A stretch of DNA of 64,000 bases from assembly GCF_900111775.1 (NCBI RefSeq), contig NZ_FOJJ01000012.1, positions 62,001-126,000 of the forward strand, read 5' to 3'. Below, piece by piece: positions 24,023 through 33,405 of this stretch. The position numbers were made by a program, and so were the translations under genes. Positions within the stretch are counted from its first letter, which is position 1; each line of letters begins with the position of its first letter. Under the pieces are notes generated by a model that saw only the letters and a list, made by a program, of their open reading frames with translations, was not told the origin of the DNA and made no database searches. The DNA is from Desulfuromonas acetexigens. Its GTDB lineage: Bacteria; Desulfobacterota; Desulfuromonadia; Desulfuromonadales; Trichloromonadaceae.

Positions 24023-25777
24023 ATGTTCATCATCCGCCGTTTTTTCGACGAGGTCGCGCCGCGCAACCGCGAGGCGCTGCGCCAGGTCCAGACCATTCTC
24101 CGCGAGCAGTTTCCCGCCCTCAAGCCGGAGGATATCGACAAAATCCCTGAGCTGCTGCGCAATCCCCTCAAGCATCGCTTCCGCTCCATCCTCTACGTCG
24201 CCGAAGGCAGTCGCGGCACGGTGACCGGCTTCGCTCTCCTCTCCCACGATCCGGAACTGCACTTCGCCTACCTCGACTACATTTCGGCGGCCAAGGCGGC
24301 CACCGGCGGCGGTATCGGCGGCGCCCTCTACGAACGGCTGCGCGAGGAGGCGCTGGTGCTCGGCTGCCGGGGGATCTTTTTCGAATGCCTGCCCGACGAT
24401 CCGGCCCTCTGCCGTGATCCGGAAATCCTCGCCCAGAACCGGGCCCGGCTCAAATTTTACGAGAAGTACGGCGCCCGACCCATCGCCGGGACCGCCTACG
24501 AGACGCCGGTAAAGCCCGACGACGACAATCCCCCCTACCTGGTCTTCGATAACCTCGGGCAGGAGCGGCCGCTGCCGGCGGTCGAGGCCCGGCGCATCGT
24601 CCGCGCCATACTCGAACGGCGCTACGGCCACCTCTGTACCCCGGCCTACATCGATATGGTGGTCGACTCCTTCCGGGACGATCCAGTCGTCCTGCGCCCG
24701 CTCCGTTACCGGCGCAAGGCGCCGGCGGCGGCCAAGGCCACGGTGAGCGGCAGGCTGCGGCGCATCCCGCTGGTGGTCAACGACCAGCACTCCATCCATC
24801 ATGTACGGGAACGGGGTTACGTCGAGGCGCCGGTACGCATCGACGCCATTCTCAAGGAACTGACGCCCCTGGGGATGTTCGAGCGGACGACGCCGGCGGA
24901 CTATCCCGAGCGGCACATCCGCGCCGTCCACGACGGGGCCTATCTCGATTATTTCAAGAAGGTCTGCGCCAATCTCGCCGTCAACCGCTCCATCTACCCC
25001 TATGTCTTTCCCATCCGCAACCAGGCGCGGCCGCCGAAGGAATTGGCGGTGCGCGCCGGTTATTACTGCATCGATACCTTCACCCCCATCAACCGCAACG
25101 CCCAACTGGCCGCGACCCGGGCCGTCGACTGCGCCCTGACCGCCGCCGACCGGATCCTCGCCGGACACCGCCTGGCCTATGCCCTGGTGCGCCCGCCCGG
25201 CCATCATGCCGAAGTGCGTGCTTTCGGCGGCTTCTGCTACTACAACAACGCAGCGGTGGCGGCTCATTATCTGAGCCGCTTCGGGCCGATCGCCATGCTC
25301 GACATCGACTATCACCACGGCAACGGCCAGCAGGTGATCTTCTACGGGCGCAAGGATGTGCTGACGGTTTCTCTGCACGGGCATCCAAGTTTTGCCTACC
25401 CGTATTTCAGCGGCTTCGAGGACGAAAAAGGGGAAGGGGAGGGTATCGGCTTTAACCGCAATTATCCGCTGCCGGAGACGATCGATTTCGACCTCTACCT
25501 GAAAACCCTGGACAAGGCGCTGCGCAAGATCCGCGCGTTTCAGCCGAGCTATCTGGTGCTCTGCCTGGGGCTGGACACGGCCAAGGGGGACCCCACCGGC
25601 ACCTGGCCGTTCAAGGGGAAGGATTTCGAAACCCTGGGGCGGCGCATCGGCGCGCTCGGCCTGCCGACCCTGGTGGTACAGGAGGGGGGCTACTACACGC
25701 GCCAACTGGGGGTCAATGCCCGGAACTTTTTTGTGGGCTTGTGGGCCGGAGCCTTCCCGGAAGGGGGGAATCCCTGA
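24023..25777 (+). CDS. Fusion of GNAT acetyltransferase and histone-deacetylase-family amidohydrolase
   Basis: The 584-residue protein joins two opposite activities. Residues 1-190 form a GNAT domain with a modified acetyl-CoA loop, ATGGGIGGALYERL near residue 95, and the C-terminal RLKFYEKYGARPIAGTAYE. Residues 250-575 form an arginase-fold deacetylase of the class II / acetylpolyamine amidohydrolase group: RPPGHHAE near 389 (catalytic His pair), MLDIDYHHGNGQQ near 426 (zinc Asp and His), LGLDTAKGDPTG near 514 (zinc Asp) and QEGGYY near 552 with a Tyr or nearby residue for the oxyanion. All key residues look intact. Possible substrates are polyamines or protein lysines. Confidence 0.88.
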   Translation: MFIIRRFFDEVAPRNREALRQVQTILREQFPALKPEDIDKIPELLRNPLKHRFRSILYVAEGSRGTVTGFALLSHDPELHFAYLDYISAAKAATGGGIGGALYERLREEALVLGCRGIFFECLPDDPALCRDPEILAQNRARLKFYEKYGARPIAGTAYETPVKPDDDNPPYLVFDNLGQERPLPAVEARRIVRAILERRYGHLCTPAYIDMVVDSFRDDPVVLRPLRYRRKAPAAAKATVSGRLRRIPLVVNDQHSIHHVRERGYVEAPVRIDAILKELTPLGMFERTTPADYPERHIRAVHDGAYLDYFKKVCANLAVNRSIYPYVFPIRNQARPPKELAVRAGYYCIDTFTPINRNAQLAATRAVDCALTAADRILAGHRLAYALVRPPGHHAEVRAFGGFCYYNNAAVAAHYLSRFGPIAMLDIDYHHGNGQQVIFYGRKDVLTVSLHGHPSFAYPYFSGFEDEKGEGEGIGFNRNYPLPETIDFDLYLKTLDKALRKIRAFQPSYLVLCLGLDTAKGDPTGTWPFKGKDFETLGRRIGALGLPTLVVQEGGYYTRQLGVNARNFFVGLWAGAFPEGGNP

Positions 25778-25829
25778 TATACATTAAGTCTGTCTCTTGA
25801 ACGTCGGCCCACCTTTTTTGGAGTCACCC

Positions 25830-26585
25830 ATGGAATCTTTCAACGCATCCATCATGAAACTGGTCGGCTTGGCCGGTTTTCTCGAAGAACAGGGCAATTT
25901 CGACGACAGTCTCAACGAGATGGCGGCGTTGGCGGCGAACCTCGTCGATTCGGAGAACTGCTCGCTGATGCTCTTTCACGAAGAAGCCGGGGATGAGCCG
26001 GTGATGCGCATTTATGCCAGCCACGGCTATCTGCCGGCGGCGGCCTACACGGAAAAAGCCCGGCACAAGGAGGGGATCGCGGGGCAGGTGGCGGCCACCG
26101 GCCAGGCCCTGCTTATCCCCGACATCGAGCAATCCCCCTTCGCCCCCAAGGCGCGCTGGCCGGAGCGCCGGCACAAGGGCTTCGTCTCGGCGCCGATCTT
26201 CATCGGCGGCAAGGTGGTGGGGGTGATCAACGTCAACTCCCCGGTCGATGACCGCACCTATGGCGAAAAAGACCTCTATCAGCTCACCACCGTCGCCCTG
26301 GTCGCGGGCAAGTCGATCCAGGTGCGCCAGTTGCAGAATCTGCTGCGCAGCCGCTTCGCTCAACTCGCCGTGCTCAATGAGGCCAACGCCGTAGTCGAGG
26401 ATGCCGTCGAGGCGGCGCTGAAGAATCCGGCTTTTCTGGCGAAAAGTTTTGGGCGGGCCTTCTACCGGGAACTGCGCAAGGCGGGCTTCAGCAACAACCA
26501 CATCATCAACGCTGCCACCGAGGTCATCGCCCAGCTCAGCGAACGGGTGGAGAAGCATCGGGCAAGAGGGGAGGAAGAAGGCTGA
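25830..26585 (+). CDS. GAF-domain protein
   Basis: The 251-residue protein has one GAF sensor domain (about residues 15-160), seen in SLNEMAALAANLVDSENCSL and GIAGQVAATGQALLIPDIEQ, and a C-terminal helical part of 90 residues with no enzyme motif. It may sense a small molecule or redox state for a partner. The start at 25830 has GGAG at 25820-25823. It follows the deacetylase fusion by 52 bases on the same strand, so the two could be co-expressed. A heptamer array overlaps its stop codon. Confidence 0.8.
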   Translation: MESFNASIMKLVGLAGFLEEQGNFDDSLNEMAALAANLVDSENCSLMLFHEEAGDEPVMRIYASHGYLPAAAYTEKARHKEGIAGQVAATGQALLIPDIEQSPFAPKARWPERRHKGFVSAPIFIGGKVVGVINVNSPVDDRTYGEKDLYQLTTVALVAGKSIQVRQLQNLLRSRFAQLAVLNEANAVVEDAVEAALKNPAFLAKSFGRAFYRELRKAGFSNNHIINAATEVIAQLSERVEKHRARGEEEG

Positions 26586-26608
26586 AGGCTGAAGACTGAA
26601 GGCTGAAG
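26581..26608. repeat. Heptanucleotide array (GCTGAAG)x4
   Basis: Four seven-base units, GCTGAAG, GCTGAAG, ACTGAAG and GCTGAAG, begin inside the last codons of the GAF gene; the first unit contains its TGA stop. Confidence 0.75.
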
Positions 26609-26616
26609 GGAGTTGC

Positions 26617-27648
26617 TCAGTCGTGTTTTTCCAGGCGGCGGAGGACGCTGAGATAGTCGAGGACCCGGGCCGCGCCGAGGACGCTGCCGGCGAGGGGTTG
26701 GGGGACGCGGGCGACGGGCAGGTCGATGTGTTGGGCGAGGCGTTCGGCGAATCCCGGCAGGAGGGAGCCGCCTCCGGCCAGAAGGACAGCGCGGTCGAGA
26801 TGGTCGATGGTGGCGTCCGCAGGGATTTTCCCGATGGCGGCGGCGATGGCGGCGAGCAATTCGTCGAGGGGGGCTTGCAGGGCGGCGGCGATTTCCTCGG
26901 CGTCGACGACAGCCTCTTGCGCCGTGCCCTTTCGAGGGTTTCGGCCGCGAATGCGCAGGCTGCGGCAAGGGGCTGTGCCCCCGCAACGGCCCAGGGCTAT
27001 CTTCATCGCTTCGGCCGTCGGCGGGGCAATGCGCAGCTCGCGCGTGCGCTCCAGGTGGTCGCTGATGGCTTGATCCAGGGCCGCGCCGCCGATGTGCAGG
27101 CTGTGCTGATGCTGGATGGCGCCGGCGGCGACCAGTACGACTTCCGTCAGGTCGGCGCCGATATTCACCAGCAACTGTCCCGCCGGTTCGTCGATGGGCA
27201 AATCGGCGCCGATGGCGGCGGCCAGGGGCGTGTCGATGAAGTAGACCTCTTGAATCCCCACCCTATGGAAGAGATCCTTGGCCTGTCGCCGCTCCGCCGC
27301 CGTGGCTTGGGTGGGCAGGCCCAGCACCGCCCGCCGGTGGCGACCCGGCAGAAAACGCGGCAGCTTGGCGAAGAAGGCTTCGAGCATCGCGGCCGCTGCC
27401 GGCGGGTCGGTCACCGCGCCGCCGCGCAGCGGGGCGGTCACGCGCACGCCCCGGGGTTCCCAGCCCCAGAGGGCCTTGGCTTTTTCCCCCACGGCCAGGA
27501 TTTCTCCCGACGCCGTCAGGGCGATCAGCGAGGGTTCGGCCAAGACCAGCCCCCGGCCCTTGCGCCAGATGCGGGTGAAGGCGCTGCCGAGATCGACGGC
27601 GAGGTCGTCGGCAAAGTGATCGAGAATCGGGTCGAGAAAGTGGGACAT
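26617..27648 (-). CDS. Divergent MreB/actin-like ATPase
   Basis: The 343-residue protein follows the MreB plan along its whole length: AVDLGSAFTRIWRK (phosphate 1), GEKAKALWGWEP, RVTAPLRGGAVTDPPAAAAM, VLGLPTQATAAERRQAKDLF and TAEAMKIALGRCGG. The phosphate 2 motif is degenerate: MreB has VVDIGGGTTE, while this protein reads LVNIGADLTE, losing the Asp and two glycines. ATP hydrolysis may be weak or lost. It is thus a paralogue, not the housekeeping MreB, and no mreC or mreD is nearby. Its role is unknown; a filament or scaffold at the membrane is possible. Confidence 0.75.
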   Translation of the reverse strand: MSHFLDPILDHFADDLAVDLGSAFTRIWRKGRGLVLAEPSLIALTASGEILAVGEKAKALWGWEPRGVRVTAPLRGGAVTDPPAAAAMLEAFFAKLPRFLPGRHRRAVLGLPTQATAAERRQAKDLFHRVGIQEVYFIDTPLAAAIGADLPIDEPAGQLLVNIGADLTEVVLVAAGAIQHQHSLHIGGAALDQAISDHLERTRELRIAPPTAEAMKIALGRCGGTAPCRSLRIRGRNPRKGTAQEAVVDAEEIAAALQAPLDELLAAIAAAIGKIPADATIDHLDRAVLLAGGGSLLPGFAERLAQHIDLPVARVPQPLAGSVLGAARVLDYLSVLRRLEKHD

Positions 27649-27826
27649 GGCGCGGCGCTCGGCATGGAAAAACGGGTGAAGGTCAGACGCCGGAAGTCTA
27701 GCATCGTCAAAGGGAATTTTGAAGAGGAATGGGGATCGCCCTTGCCTAATGGGGCAAAGTCTGTATGATGCCGGGTTTTATCCGGTGAAGGGGAGAGCCC
27801 CCAGGCCGCGAAAGGAGATAGATATC

Positions 27827-28252
27827 ATGGCCCGAGCCAAAAAGGAAAAACCGATCTACATTACCGAATTCGATCTCGAACGTCTGGAGCGACTGCTGGA
27901 ACAGACCGGGCGCGGCGCCCGCACCGCCAAGCACTTAGAGGCGCTGGAGGACGAACTGAGCCGGGCCGAAGTGGTCGAGCCCAAGGATATTCCCGCCAAC
28001 GTCATCACCATGAACTCGCGGGTGCTGCTCAAGGATCTCGACAGCGGCGAGGATACGGAGTACACCCTCTGCTTTCCCGCCGAGGCCAATCCCGCCGAAC
28101 GCCGGGTCTCCATCCTCGCTCCGGTCGGCACCGCGCTGATCGGCTACCGCACCGGCGACACCATCACCTGGCAAGTCCCCGGCGGCGCCCGCCGCTTCAA
28201 GGTCGGCAAGATCCTCTATCAACCCGAGGCGGCGGGGGATTTTCATCGATAA
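27827..28252 (+). CDS. rnk: Rnk-type GreA/GreB family regulator
   Basis: Rnk (nucleoside diphosphate kinase regulator) binds RNA polymerase's secondary channel region but lacks the long coiled coil of GreA. The 141-residue protein, near the 136 of E. coli Rnk, has a short N-terminal coiled coil (IYITEFDLERLERLLEQ) and the GreA/GreB C-terminal FKBP-like domain with VSILAPVGTALIGYRTGDTI and WQVPGGARRFKVGKILYQPE. An open frame goes back to 27719, but AAAGGAG at 27811-27817 and the family start point to ATG 27827. A tandem inverted repeat with T runs follows. Confidence 0.88.
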   Translation: MARAKKEKPIYITEFDLERLERLLEQTGRGARTAKHLEALEDELSRAEVVEPKDIPANVITMNSRVLLKDLDSGEDTEYTLCFPAEANPAERRVSILAPVGTALIGYRTGDTITWQVPGGARRFKVGKILYQPEAAGDFHR

Positions 28253-28256
28253 AAGC

Positions 28257-28447
28257 ATCGATGCGGTTCGCTTTGCTCACCGGCATCCTACTGTGTTGAT
28301 TTCCAGCCGTAGGATGCGGTGACGGAAGGAACCGCATCGTTTTTTGCCCGACGGAACCATCGATGCGGTTCGCTTTGCTCACCGGCATCCTACTGTGTTG
28401 ATTTCCAGTTGTAGGATGCGGTGACGAAAGGAACCGCATCTTTTTTT
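28257..28447. repeat. Tandem pair of GTAGGATGC-type inverted repeats with T runs
   Basis: Two copies of one unit, about 102 bases apart (28257 and 28359), each have left arm CGATGCGGTTCGCTTTGCTC..., a 17-base spacer TGTGTTGATTTCCAG.., and a right arm starting GTAGGATGCGGTGACG. Both right arms end in GCATC followed by 6 or 7 T. Each unit can fold as a long hairpin and could work as a terminator for rnk. They belong to the family also seen at 14420 and 41454. Confidence 0.8.
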
Positions 28448-28471
28448 GGGCGGAATCGCGATGGGGGTCGT

Positions 28472-29695
28472 TCAATGCGGTTCCGCCGGTTTCGGCAGCA
28501 GGCCGGTCAGCAGGGCCGCCAGGGCGGTGGAGGCGGCGGAGAGGAGGTAGGCCGGGGCGAAGCCGCCGAGGGCCTGGCCGAGCATCCCGGCGCCGGAGGG
28601 CCCCAGGGTCTGGCCGATGGCGAAGCAGAAGGTGAGCAGGGAAAAGGCCGCCGCCGCTCGCGACAGACCGAGATAGTCCCCCACCGCCGCCGCCATGATG
28701 GTCGGAATGGCGAACATCCCCAGCCCGTACAGCACCACCGAGACGAACATCGCCCAGGGGCCGAAGCCCGATCCGGCCAGGCCGTAGGCCGCCGTTTGCA
28801 GGATGAAGACCGCCATTAGCCCCCATTTTCGGCCGATGTGGTCGGAGAGGGCGCCGAAGCTCACCCCGGAAAAGATCGCGAAAAATCCCACCCACGACCA
28901 GAAGAGCCCCGCCGTCCCCTCGCCGAAAGCATATTCCTCCACCAACGTCGTGACGATGAAGGTGCCGTAGATCAGATAGGTGGCGCCGAAGATCGCGTAA
29001 AGCAGCCCGAGCTGCGCCAGCACCCGCCCCGCCCCCGGCGCTTCGTGGGGTATCAGCTCAGCCTCGCGCGGCGCCTGAATGCGGCCGACCGGCTCCAGGC
29101 CGAGATCGGCCGGGTCGTTGCGCAGGAGCAGCCCGACCACCAGGGCCAGCAGCAGGATGATGCCGCCGAGGATCAGCCAGCCGGCGCGCCAGCCGTTGGC
29201 GCCCAGCACATCATTGAGCCAGGGGATGAGGAAGCCGGAGAGGATGATGCCGACGCCGTTGCCGGCGACCATCAGCCCCGCCGCCCGCCCGCGCCGTTCG
29301 CGCCGGAACCAGTGGGAAACGAGGACCATGATCGGGATATTGGCGAAGCCGCCGCCGACACCGACCAGAGCGTAAAGCCCGACGATGACGGCGAAACTGC
29401 TGCTCTGGCTGATGCCGAGCAGGGCCAGGGCGATCAAGGCCAGGGCCAGGGAAACGAGCAGGCGCGGCTTGACCCGGCGCAGCACCAGCGGCGCCAGCCC
29501 CACCGAAATCAGGTAGCCGACGAAGTTGCCGGTGCTGACGAAGCCCATGCGGTCATAGCCGAAGCCGAGATCGGCGCGCATGGCCGGCAGCAGCATGCCG
29601 AAGGAAAAGCGCGCCAGCCCGAAACAGCAAAAGAGCGTCAGCGCGCCACAGAGGGCGATGATCCAGGCGTAGTGGAAGGGAAGGGGGCGTTTCAT
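28472..29695 (-). CDS. MFS transporter
   Basis: The 407-residue protein has about 12 membrane segments in two sets of six, a length normal for the major facilitator superfamily. It opens with FHYAWIIALCGALTLFCCFG and the conserved first loop RFSFGMLLPAMRADLGF, resembling YbfB/YjiJ-type transporters. An A-like motif between segments 2 and 3 appears as VLRRVKPRLLVS, and another between 8 and 9 as GALSDHIGRKWGLM. Substrate is unknown. It is convergent with rnk and is a single-gene unit. Confidence 0.85.
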   Translation of the reverse strand: MKRPLPFHYAWIIALCGALTLFCCFGLARFSFGMLLPAMRADLGFGYDRMGFVSTGNFVGYLISVGLAPLVLRRVKPRLLVSLALALIALALLGISQSSSFAVIVGLYALVGVGGGFANIPIMVLVSHWFRRERRGRAAGLMVAGNGVGIILSGFLIPWLNDVLGANGWRAGWLILGGIILLLALVVGLLLRNDPADLGLEPVGRIQAPREAELIPHEAPGAGRVLAQLGLLYAIFGATYLIYGTFIVTTLVEEYAFGEGTAGLFWSWVGFFAIFSGVSFGALSDHIGRKWGLMAVFILQTAAYGLAGSGFGPWAMFVSVVLYGLGMFAIPTIMAAAVGDYLGLSRAAAAFSLLTFCFAIGQTLGPSGAGMLGQALGGFAPAYLLSAASTALAALLTGLLPKPAEPH

Positions 29696-29767
29696 GATCG
29701 GCCGATTCCGTTTTCGGGCTGCAAAGGGAGGGCTAACTTAGCATCCCGAAAGGGAATTTGGCCAATG

Positions 29768-29795
29768 AAAAAAGGCGGCCGGAAAGGCCGCCTTT
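29768..29795 (-). terminator. Rho-independent terminator of the pil operon
   Basis: AAAGGCGGCC (29771-29780) and GGCCGCCTTT (29786-29795) pair around GGAAA. On the minus strand a run of T follows, as expected for ending the pilV-pilW-pilX-pilY1 transcript. Confidence 0.75.
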
Positions 29796-29814
29796 TTCGT
29801 TGGGCGTGTTGACG

Positions 29815-32800
29815 TCAGCGAATCTGTCGCCAGAAGAATTGTTTGAATAGAACATCATCGTCGTCGCCACCGGGCGGATCTTTTGTGACGACGCCGCCCT
29901 CGACGCCAACCACGATTTTAACGGCATCATCGGTGGTGACGACTGCCGGTGCCGAGGGGATGGAGGTTCCGATATCCATTGAGCGGGCCGGTTCACCTTC
30001 AATCAGGAACTTTCCCCCGCCGTTCATGTAGTCGATGGCGTAGAGCCGGGCCACACCGCGATCCAGGTTGCTGCTGCAGGGGTCGGTGAAGCTTTCGGTG
30101 TCGGTGCCGGGGGTGTAGGTCGTGAAATAAAGCACCTTGTTATAAAGAAGCGGCGACGAGACGATTTTCTCCCCCGGGCTGTTCAGGCGCATGTACCAGC
30201 CTTTTTTTTCCGTCAGGGCGGCCTGGACGACGGCCTTTTCTTCTTCGCTGCCGAGTTGAACCTTGTTGGTCGTAACGTCGACCAGATCGGCCGGGGCCAG
30301 CGTCTTGTATTCGACATCGGCGCCGAGGCCGATATTGATCCAGGTGCTGGGTATGGCGTAAATCGCATCGGTAAAGCCGGTGCCGGTGGGGTCTTCCCGG
30401 TCGCCGGTGCCGATGTAGAGCATTTCGCCGAAGGCCGCGGCTCCCACTTCCGGAGCGTACATGAACTTTTGGCCGAGTTTGATCGTTTGGCCGTCGACCG
30501 TCAGGGTCGCGGGCAGATCGAAGAGCCGATGTTTTTCCCAGACTCCTGTTTGGTCTTTGTCGCGCAGTGCCAGAATATTGCCCCCCAGGTCGCCGGCATA
30601 GATCATGTCGACAATACCGTCGATGTCCCGGTCGATGGGGCCGGCATCGAGGATGCTGTGGGTCATGACCGGCCAGAGGGCCCCATTGACGTTCAGGCCG
30701 GTCACCACCCCGGTGTCGGGGGCGATGGCGTAAATGGCGCGACCGGCCGTATCCGTCGCGGCGGGCGATTCCGTATTGTCCTGATTCACGGCGTCGTAGC
30801 CGCCGGTCAGCAGCAGCAGATCCTGGGCCTCATCACCGACCTTCAGTTTGATCTCCCGGGGAAGCGTCCACGACTGCCCCAGGGTGGCTCCGGTCTCTAC
30901 GAATTCCATTTCGCCGTCTTCATCCCAGTCCAACTGTTCCAGGTGTGCTTCATTGACGGCGTATTTGTAGACGGGTTGCAGGGGGTCGGTGATGTCGAGG
31001 ACATAATAGTATGGGCCGCCCCGGCGTTCGCCGAACATGAGCAGGGTACTGTTTTCCCGCTCGATGAACGAAACCGAGCCGTCGACGAAATAGTCGTGAC
31101 CGTCGTCGAGCAACTTCTGCAAGCGGGGAAGTTGATCGGGAGGAATAAACGCCCAGAGTTCGTTGCCGGTGTCGCCGTCGAAGGCGTGCAGCATGCCGTC
31201 ATTGGCGCCGACATAAATGTACGATTTGCTGCCGTCGTCAACTCCGTCCGCGTTGGAATCGAAGGGGATTTTTTGCACCGCCGGACCCGAATGAACGATG
31301 TCGCCCAGCGGCCAATCCCGGTCTTCGGCGCGGACCGAGGTGATGATGCCCTCACGCAGGGCCGCGCTCACATCGAGCAGACTCTCGGTAATAAGGGCAT
31401 TGTCCACGCTGAAGCGGTTGGCGGCGTGGGTCAGGCTGGTGGAATTGCCGGTGATGAAGGTATAAATATTACGGCTGTCGTTCGTAACCAATTTAGCCCC
31501 AGCCCCGCCTTGGTCAACATTGTATCCGTCGGGAGCCGCCGACCACAAGGATTGGGCCGTCGCCTTGATCATGCCGTTGGCGTCGGTCGCGGGCTGATCG
31601 TTGGCGTCGAGGATGACGCCGGTAGTCGAGAGCTTGTAGGCCTTGAGGTTGCCTTGCCAGCGACCGCTCTGCTTGGGTTTGAAGAGGCCGAGATAGATCC
31701 GGTCGCCGGCATAGGCGCGGTTGCTGCTGCTCGCCGGCACCACCGGCGCGACAAAGGAGGCGTTGCGCTCCTGAATACTGTCGATGATGCTGTCGAAGGC
31801 GTTTTCCAGTTCGGCGGAGTTCTGGGCCGTGAAATATTCTCCCCCGCCGCGCCGGGCGGTACTTTCCAGAAGGGGCTGGGCGGTTTTGAAGCCGATGGTA
31901 TAGGTGGTGACCGACTGGTTTTCGAAAAGCTCGTCCCCCTGTCCCATGGCCGGGAGCAGGTCGGTGTTGCGCAGGTAATCGGCGACGTCGTCGAGGAGCG
32001 AGTCCGCGACCCCCTCGTCCTTGAGCAGCGGCTGGCTGCTGTCGATATACTTTTTGTTCTTCAGGCTGTCGTCGTGGGTCGGCTCGCCGTCGGTCATGAG
32101 GATGACGTAATTCTTCTGGCAGCGGTATTGAATGGGGGTGGTGTAGGTGATGAACCGATCATTGACTTTGTTGAACCAGCTGGTTTTCCCGGCGAAGTAG
32201 AGACCGGCCTCGGCCAGGGTTTCCGCCAGGGGGGTCCAGGTGGTGGCGCGGATGCCGTTGACGGCGGTGATGAGATCGGTCGGGTTCGTGCCCAGTTCCC
32301 GGTCGAGCTTGCCCCCCTCCTCGAAGTTGAAGGTCATCAGGCCGAAGTCGACATCCTGGGTGGCGCCGAGCAGGTTGACCACCGCTTCCTTGGCCACGTC
32401 CAGACGGGTGCGCAAAGGGTTGGCGGTAAGCCAGTTGAGGTAGTTGCCCTGGTAAAGATCGCGCCGATCCTGGCCGCGATTGCTGCAGACGGCGTTATTT
32501 CGGTTCAGGCGGACCCGGGCATCCAAGGCCAGGCCATTCTGAGACAGGTCGGCATTGACGTCGGCGCAGGTGACATGGCTCAAGTCGGTGACGAACTCGT
32601 CGTAGTCGCCATCATCCTCCTCGTAGATTTTGCTTGGCGTATAGCTGCCGGTGTAGGTCTTGGTCCGGTCGTAAGGGGACGGGGCCACGTCCCGCTCCGC
32701 CATCGACCCGGAATTGTCGAAAATGATCAGGACATTCGGTTTGACCTCGATGGAACCGGCGCCGTAAACGTCGAGGTCCTCGGCGTGCACAGCCGTCGCA

Positions 32801-32847
32801 CCGCTTAGAGAGAAAAGCAGGATCAGAAAACAAAGCCTTTTTTTCAT
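29815..32847 (-). CDS. pilY1: PilY1-type pilus tip adhesin
   Basis: PilY1 proteins cap type IV pili, help their extension and bind surfaces. The 1010-residue product has a signal peptide ending in VHAED, a von Willebrand A domain with the metal site NVLIIFDNSGSMAERD near residue 44 and ILMTDGEPTHDDS near 245, and a C-terminal beta propeller. Two calcium-loop-like stretches are visible, FDSNADGVDDG and DRDIDGIVDMIYAGD; the second matches the Ca2+ loop of Pseudomonas PilY1. The start ATG 32847 has AAGGA; an open frame goes on to 32877. It is the last gene of the operon. Confidence 0.92.
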   Translation of the reverse strand: MKKRLCFLILLFSLSGATAVHAEDLDVYGAGSIEVKPNVLIIFDNSGSMAERDVAPSPYDRTKTYTGSYTPSKIYEEDDGDYDEFVTDLSHVTCADVNADLSQNGLALDARVRLNRNNAVCSNRGQDRRDLYQGNYLNWLTANPLRTRLDVAKEAVVNLLGATQDVDFGLMTFNFEEGGKLDRELGTNPTDLITAVNGIRATTWTPLAETLAEAGLYFAGKTSWFNKVNDRFITYTTPIQYRCQKNYVILMTDGEPTHDDSLKNKKYIDSSQPLLKDEGVADSLLDDVADYLRNTDLLPAMGQGDELFENQSVTTYTIGFKTAQPLLESTARRGGGEYFTAQNSAELENAFDSIIDSIQERNASFVAPVVPASSSNRAYAGDRIYLGLFKPKQSGRWQGNLKAYKLSTTGVILDANDQPATDANGMIKATAQSLWSAAPDGYNVDQGGAGAKLVTNDSRNIYTFITGNSTSLTHAANRFSVDNALITESLLDVSAALREGIITSVRAEDRDWPLGDIVHSGPAVQKIPFDSNADGVDDGSKSYIYVGANDGMLHAFDGDTGNELWAFIPPDQLPRLQKLLDDGHDYFVDGSVSFIERENSTLLMFGERRGGPYYYVLDITDPLQPVYKYAVNEAHLEQLDWDEDGEMEFVETGATLGQSWTLPREIKLKVGDEAQDLLLLTGGYDAVNQDNTESPAATDTAGRAIYAIAPDTGVVTGLNVNGALWPVMTHSILDAGPIDRDIDGIVDMIYAGDLGGNILALRDKDQTGVWEKHRLFDLPATLTVDGQTIKLGQKFMYAPEVGAAAFGEMLYIGTGDREDPTGTGFTDAIYAIPSTWINIGLGADVEYKTLAPADLVDVTTNKVQLGSEEEKAVVQAALTEKKGWYMRLNSPGEKIVSSPLLYNKVLYFTTYTPGTDTESFTDPCSSNLDRGVARLYAIDYMNGGGKFLIEGEPARSMDIGTSIPSAPAVVTTDDAVKIVVGVEGGVVTKDPPGGDDDDVLFKQFFWRQIR

Positions 32848-32877
32848 GGAGACATTCCTTGTCTTTGAAAGTGACAA

Positions 32878-33405
32878 TTATTTGCTCCTGACCCAGACGC
32901 CCGCCTGAATTTCCCTGCTGCCGTCCGGGGAAACCGCGTTGACGCCAAATCGTCGTTTGTAAACCGCATTTCCGGCAACAATGCTGTTGCCTTCAATGAA
33001 GTCCGAGTGTTGCTGGTGGGGCAGATTATATTGCGCCGATGCATCCGGGTCAAAGTTCTGAATCTGACGAATGGTAAGGGTGGCAAGCGATTCGCTGTCC
33101 TTGTCTTCAATCTCACGTTGCAGGGCTTTCGTTGGGTCGATGTTGTAAAGATTGCCTTCCCGATAGAAGTCAATGACATCATTGAGCCAGTAGCTTTGAT
33201 CCGCATAGGCTACGGAGAAGGCGGCATCGGTGGAATAGAACTGCTCGAAGCCTGTTTTTTTTCGAGCCAGCCATTTGAATTCACCGGTGGTGCGCGTCAG
33301 GGCGAAGCCCCACACCAGGCTGAGAAAAAAAACGATGGCGATGATATAGGGGAGGGCGGCACCCCGTTCGCCGGCAATCATGAAGTGTTTTTTCAGCTCA
33401 CTCAT
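32878..33405 (-). CDS. pilX: PilX-like minor pilin
   Basis: The 175-residue protein begins with a type IV prepilin-like leader: GERG, then AALPYIIAIVFFLSLVWGFA as the hydrophobic helix. Glu at position +5 of the mature form is missing (Tyr stands there), as in several PilX and GspK minor pilins that sit at the tip. The rest is a polar globular domain. Its start overlaps the pilW stop by four bases and pilY1 follows after 30 bases. It likely takes part in priming the pilus with PilV, PilW and PilY1. Confidence 0.82.
   Translation of the reverse strand: MSELKKHFMIAGERGAALPYIIAIVFFLSLVWGFALTRTTGEFKWLARKKTGFEQFYSTDAAFSVAYADQSYWLNDVIDFYREGNLYNIDPTKALQREIEDKDSESLATLTIRQIQNFDPDASAQYNLPHQQHSDFIEGNSIVAGNAVYKRRFGVNAVSPDGSREIQAGVWVRSK

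Noticed and set aside
30256-32808. An 850-residue open frame on the plus strand
   Set aside because: It is the antisense shadow of pilY1, which has clear signal peptide, vWA and calcium motifs.
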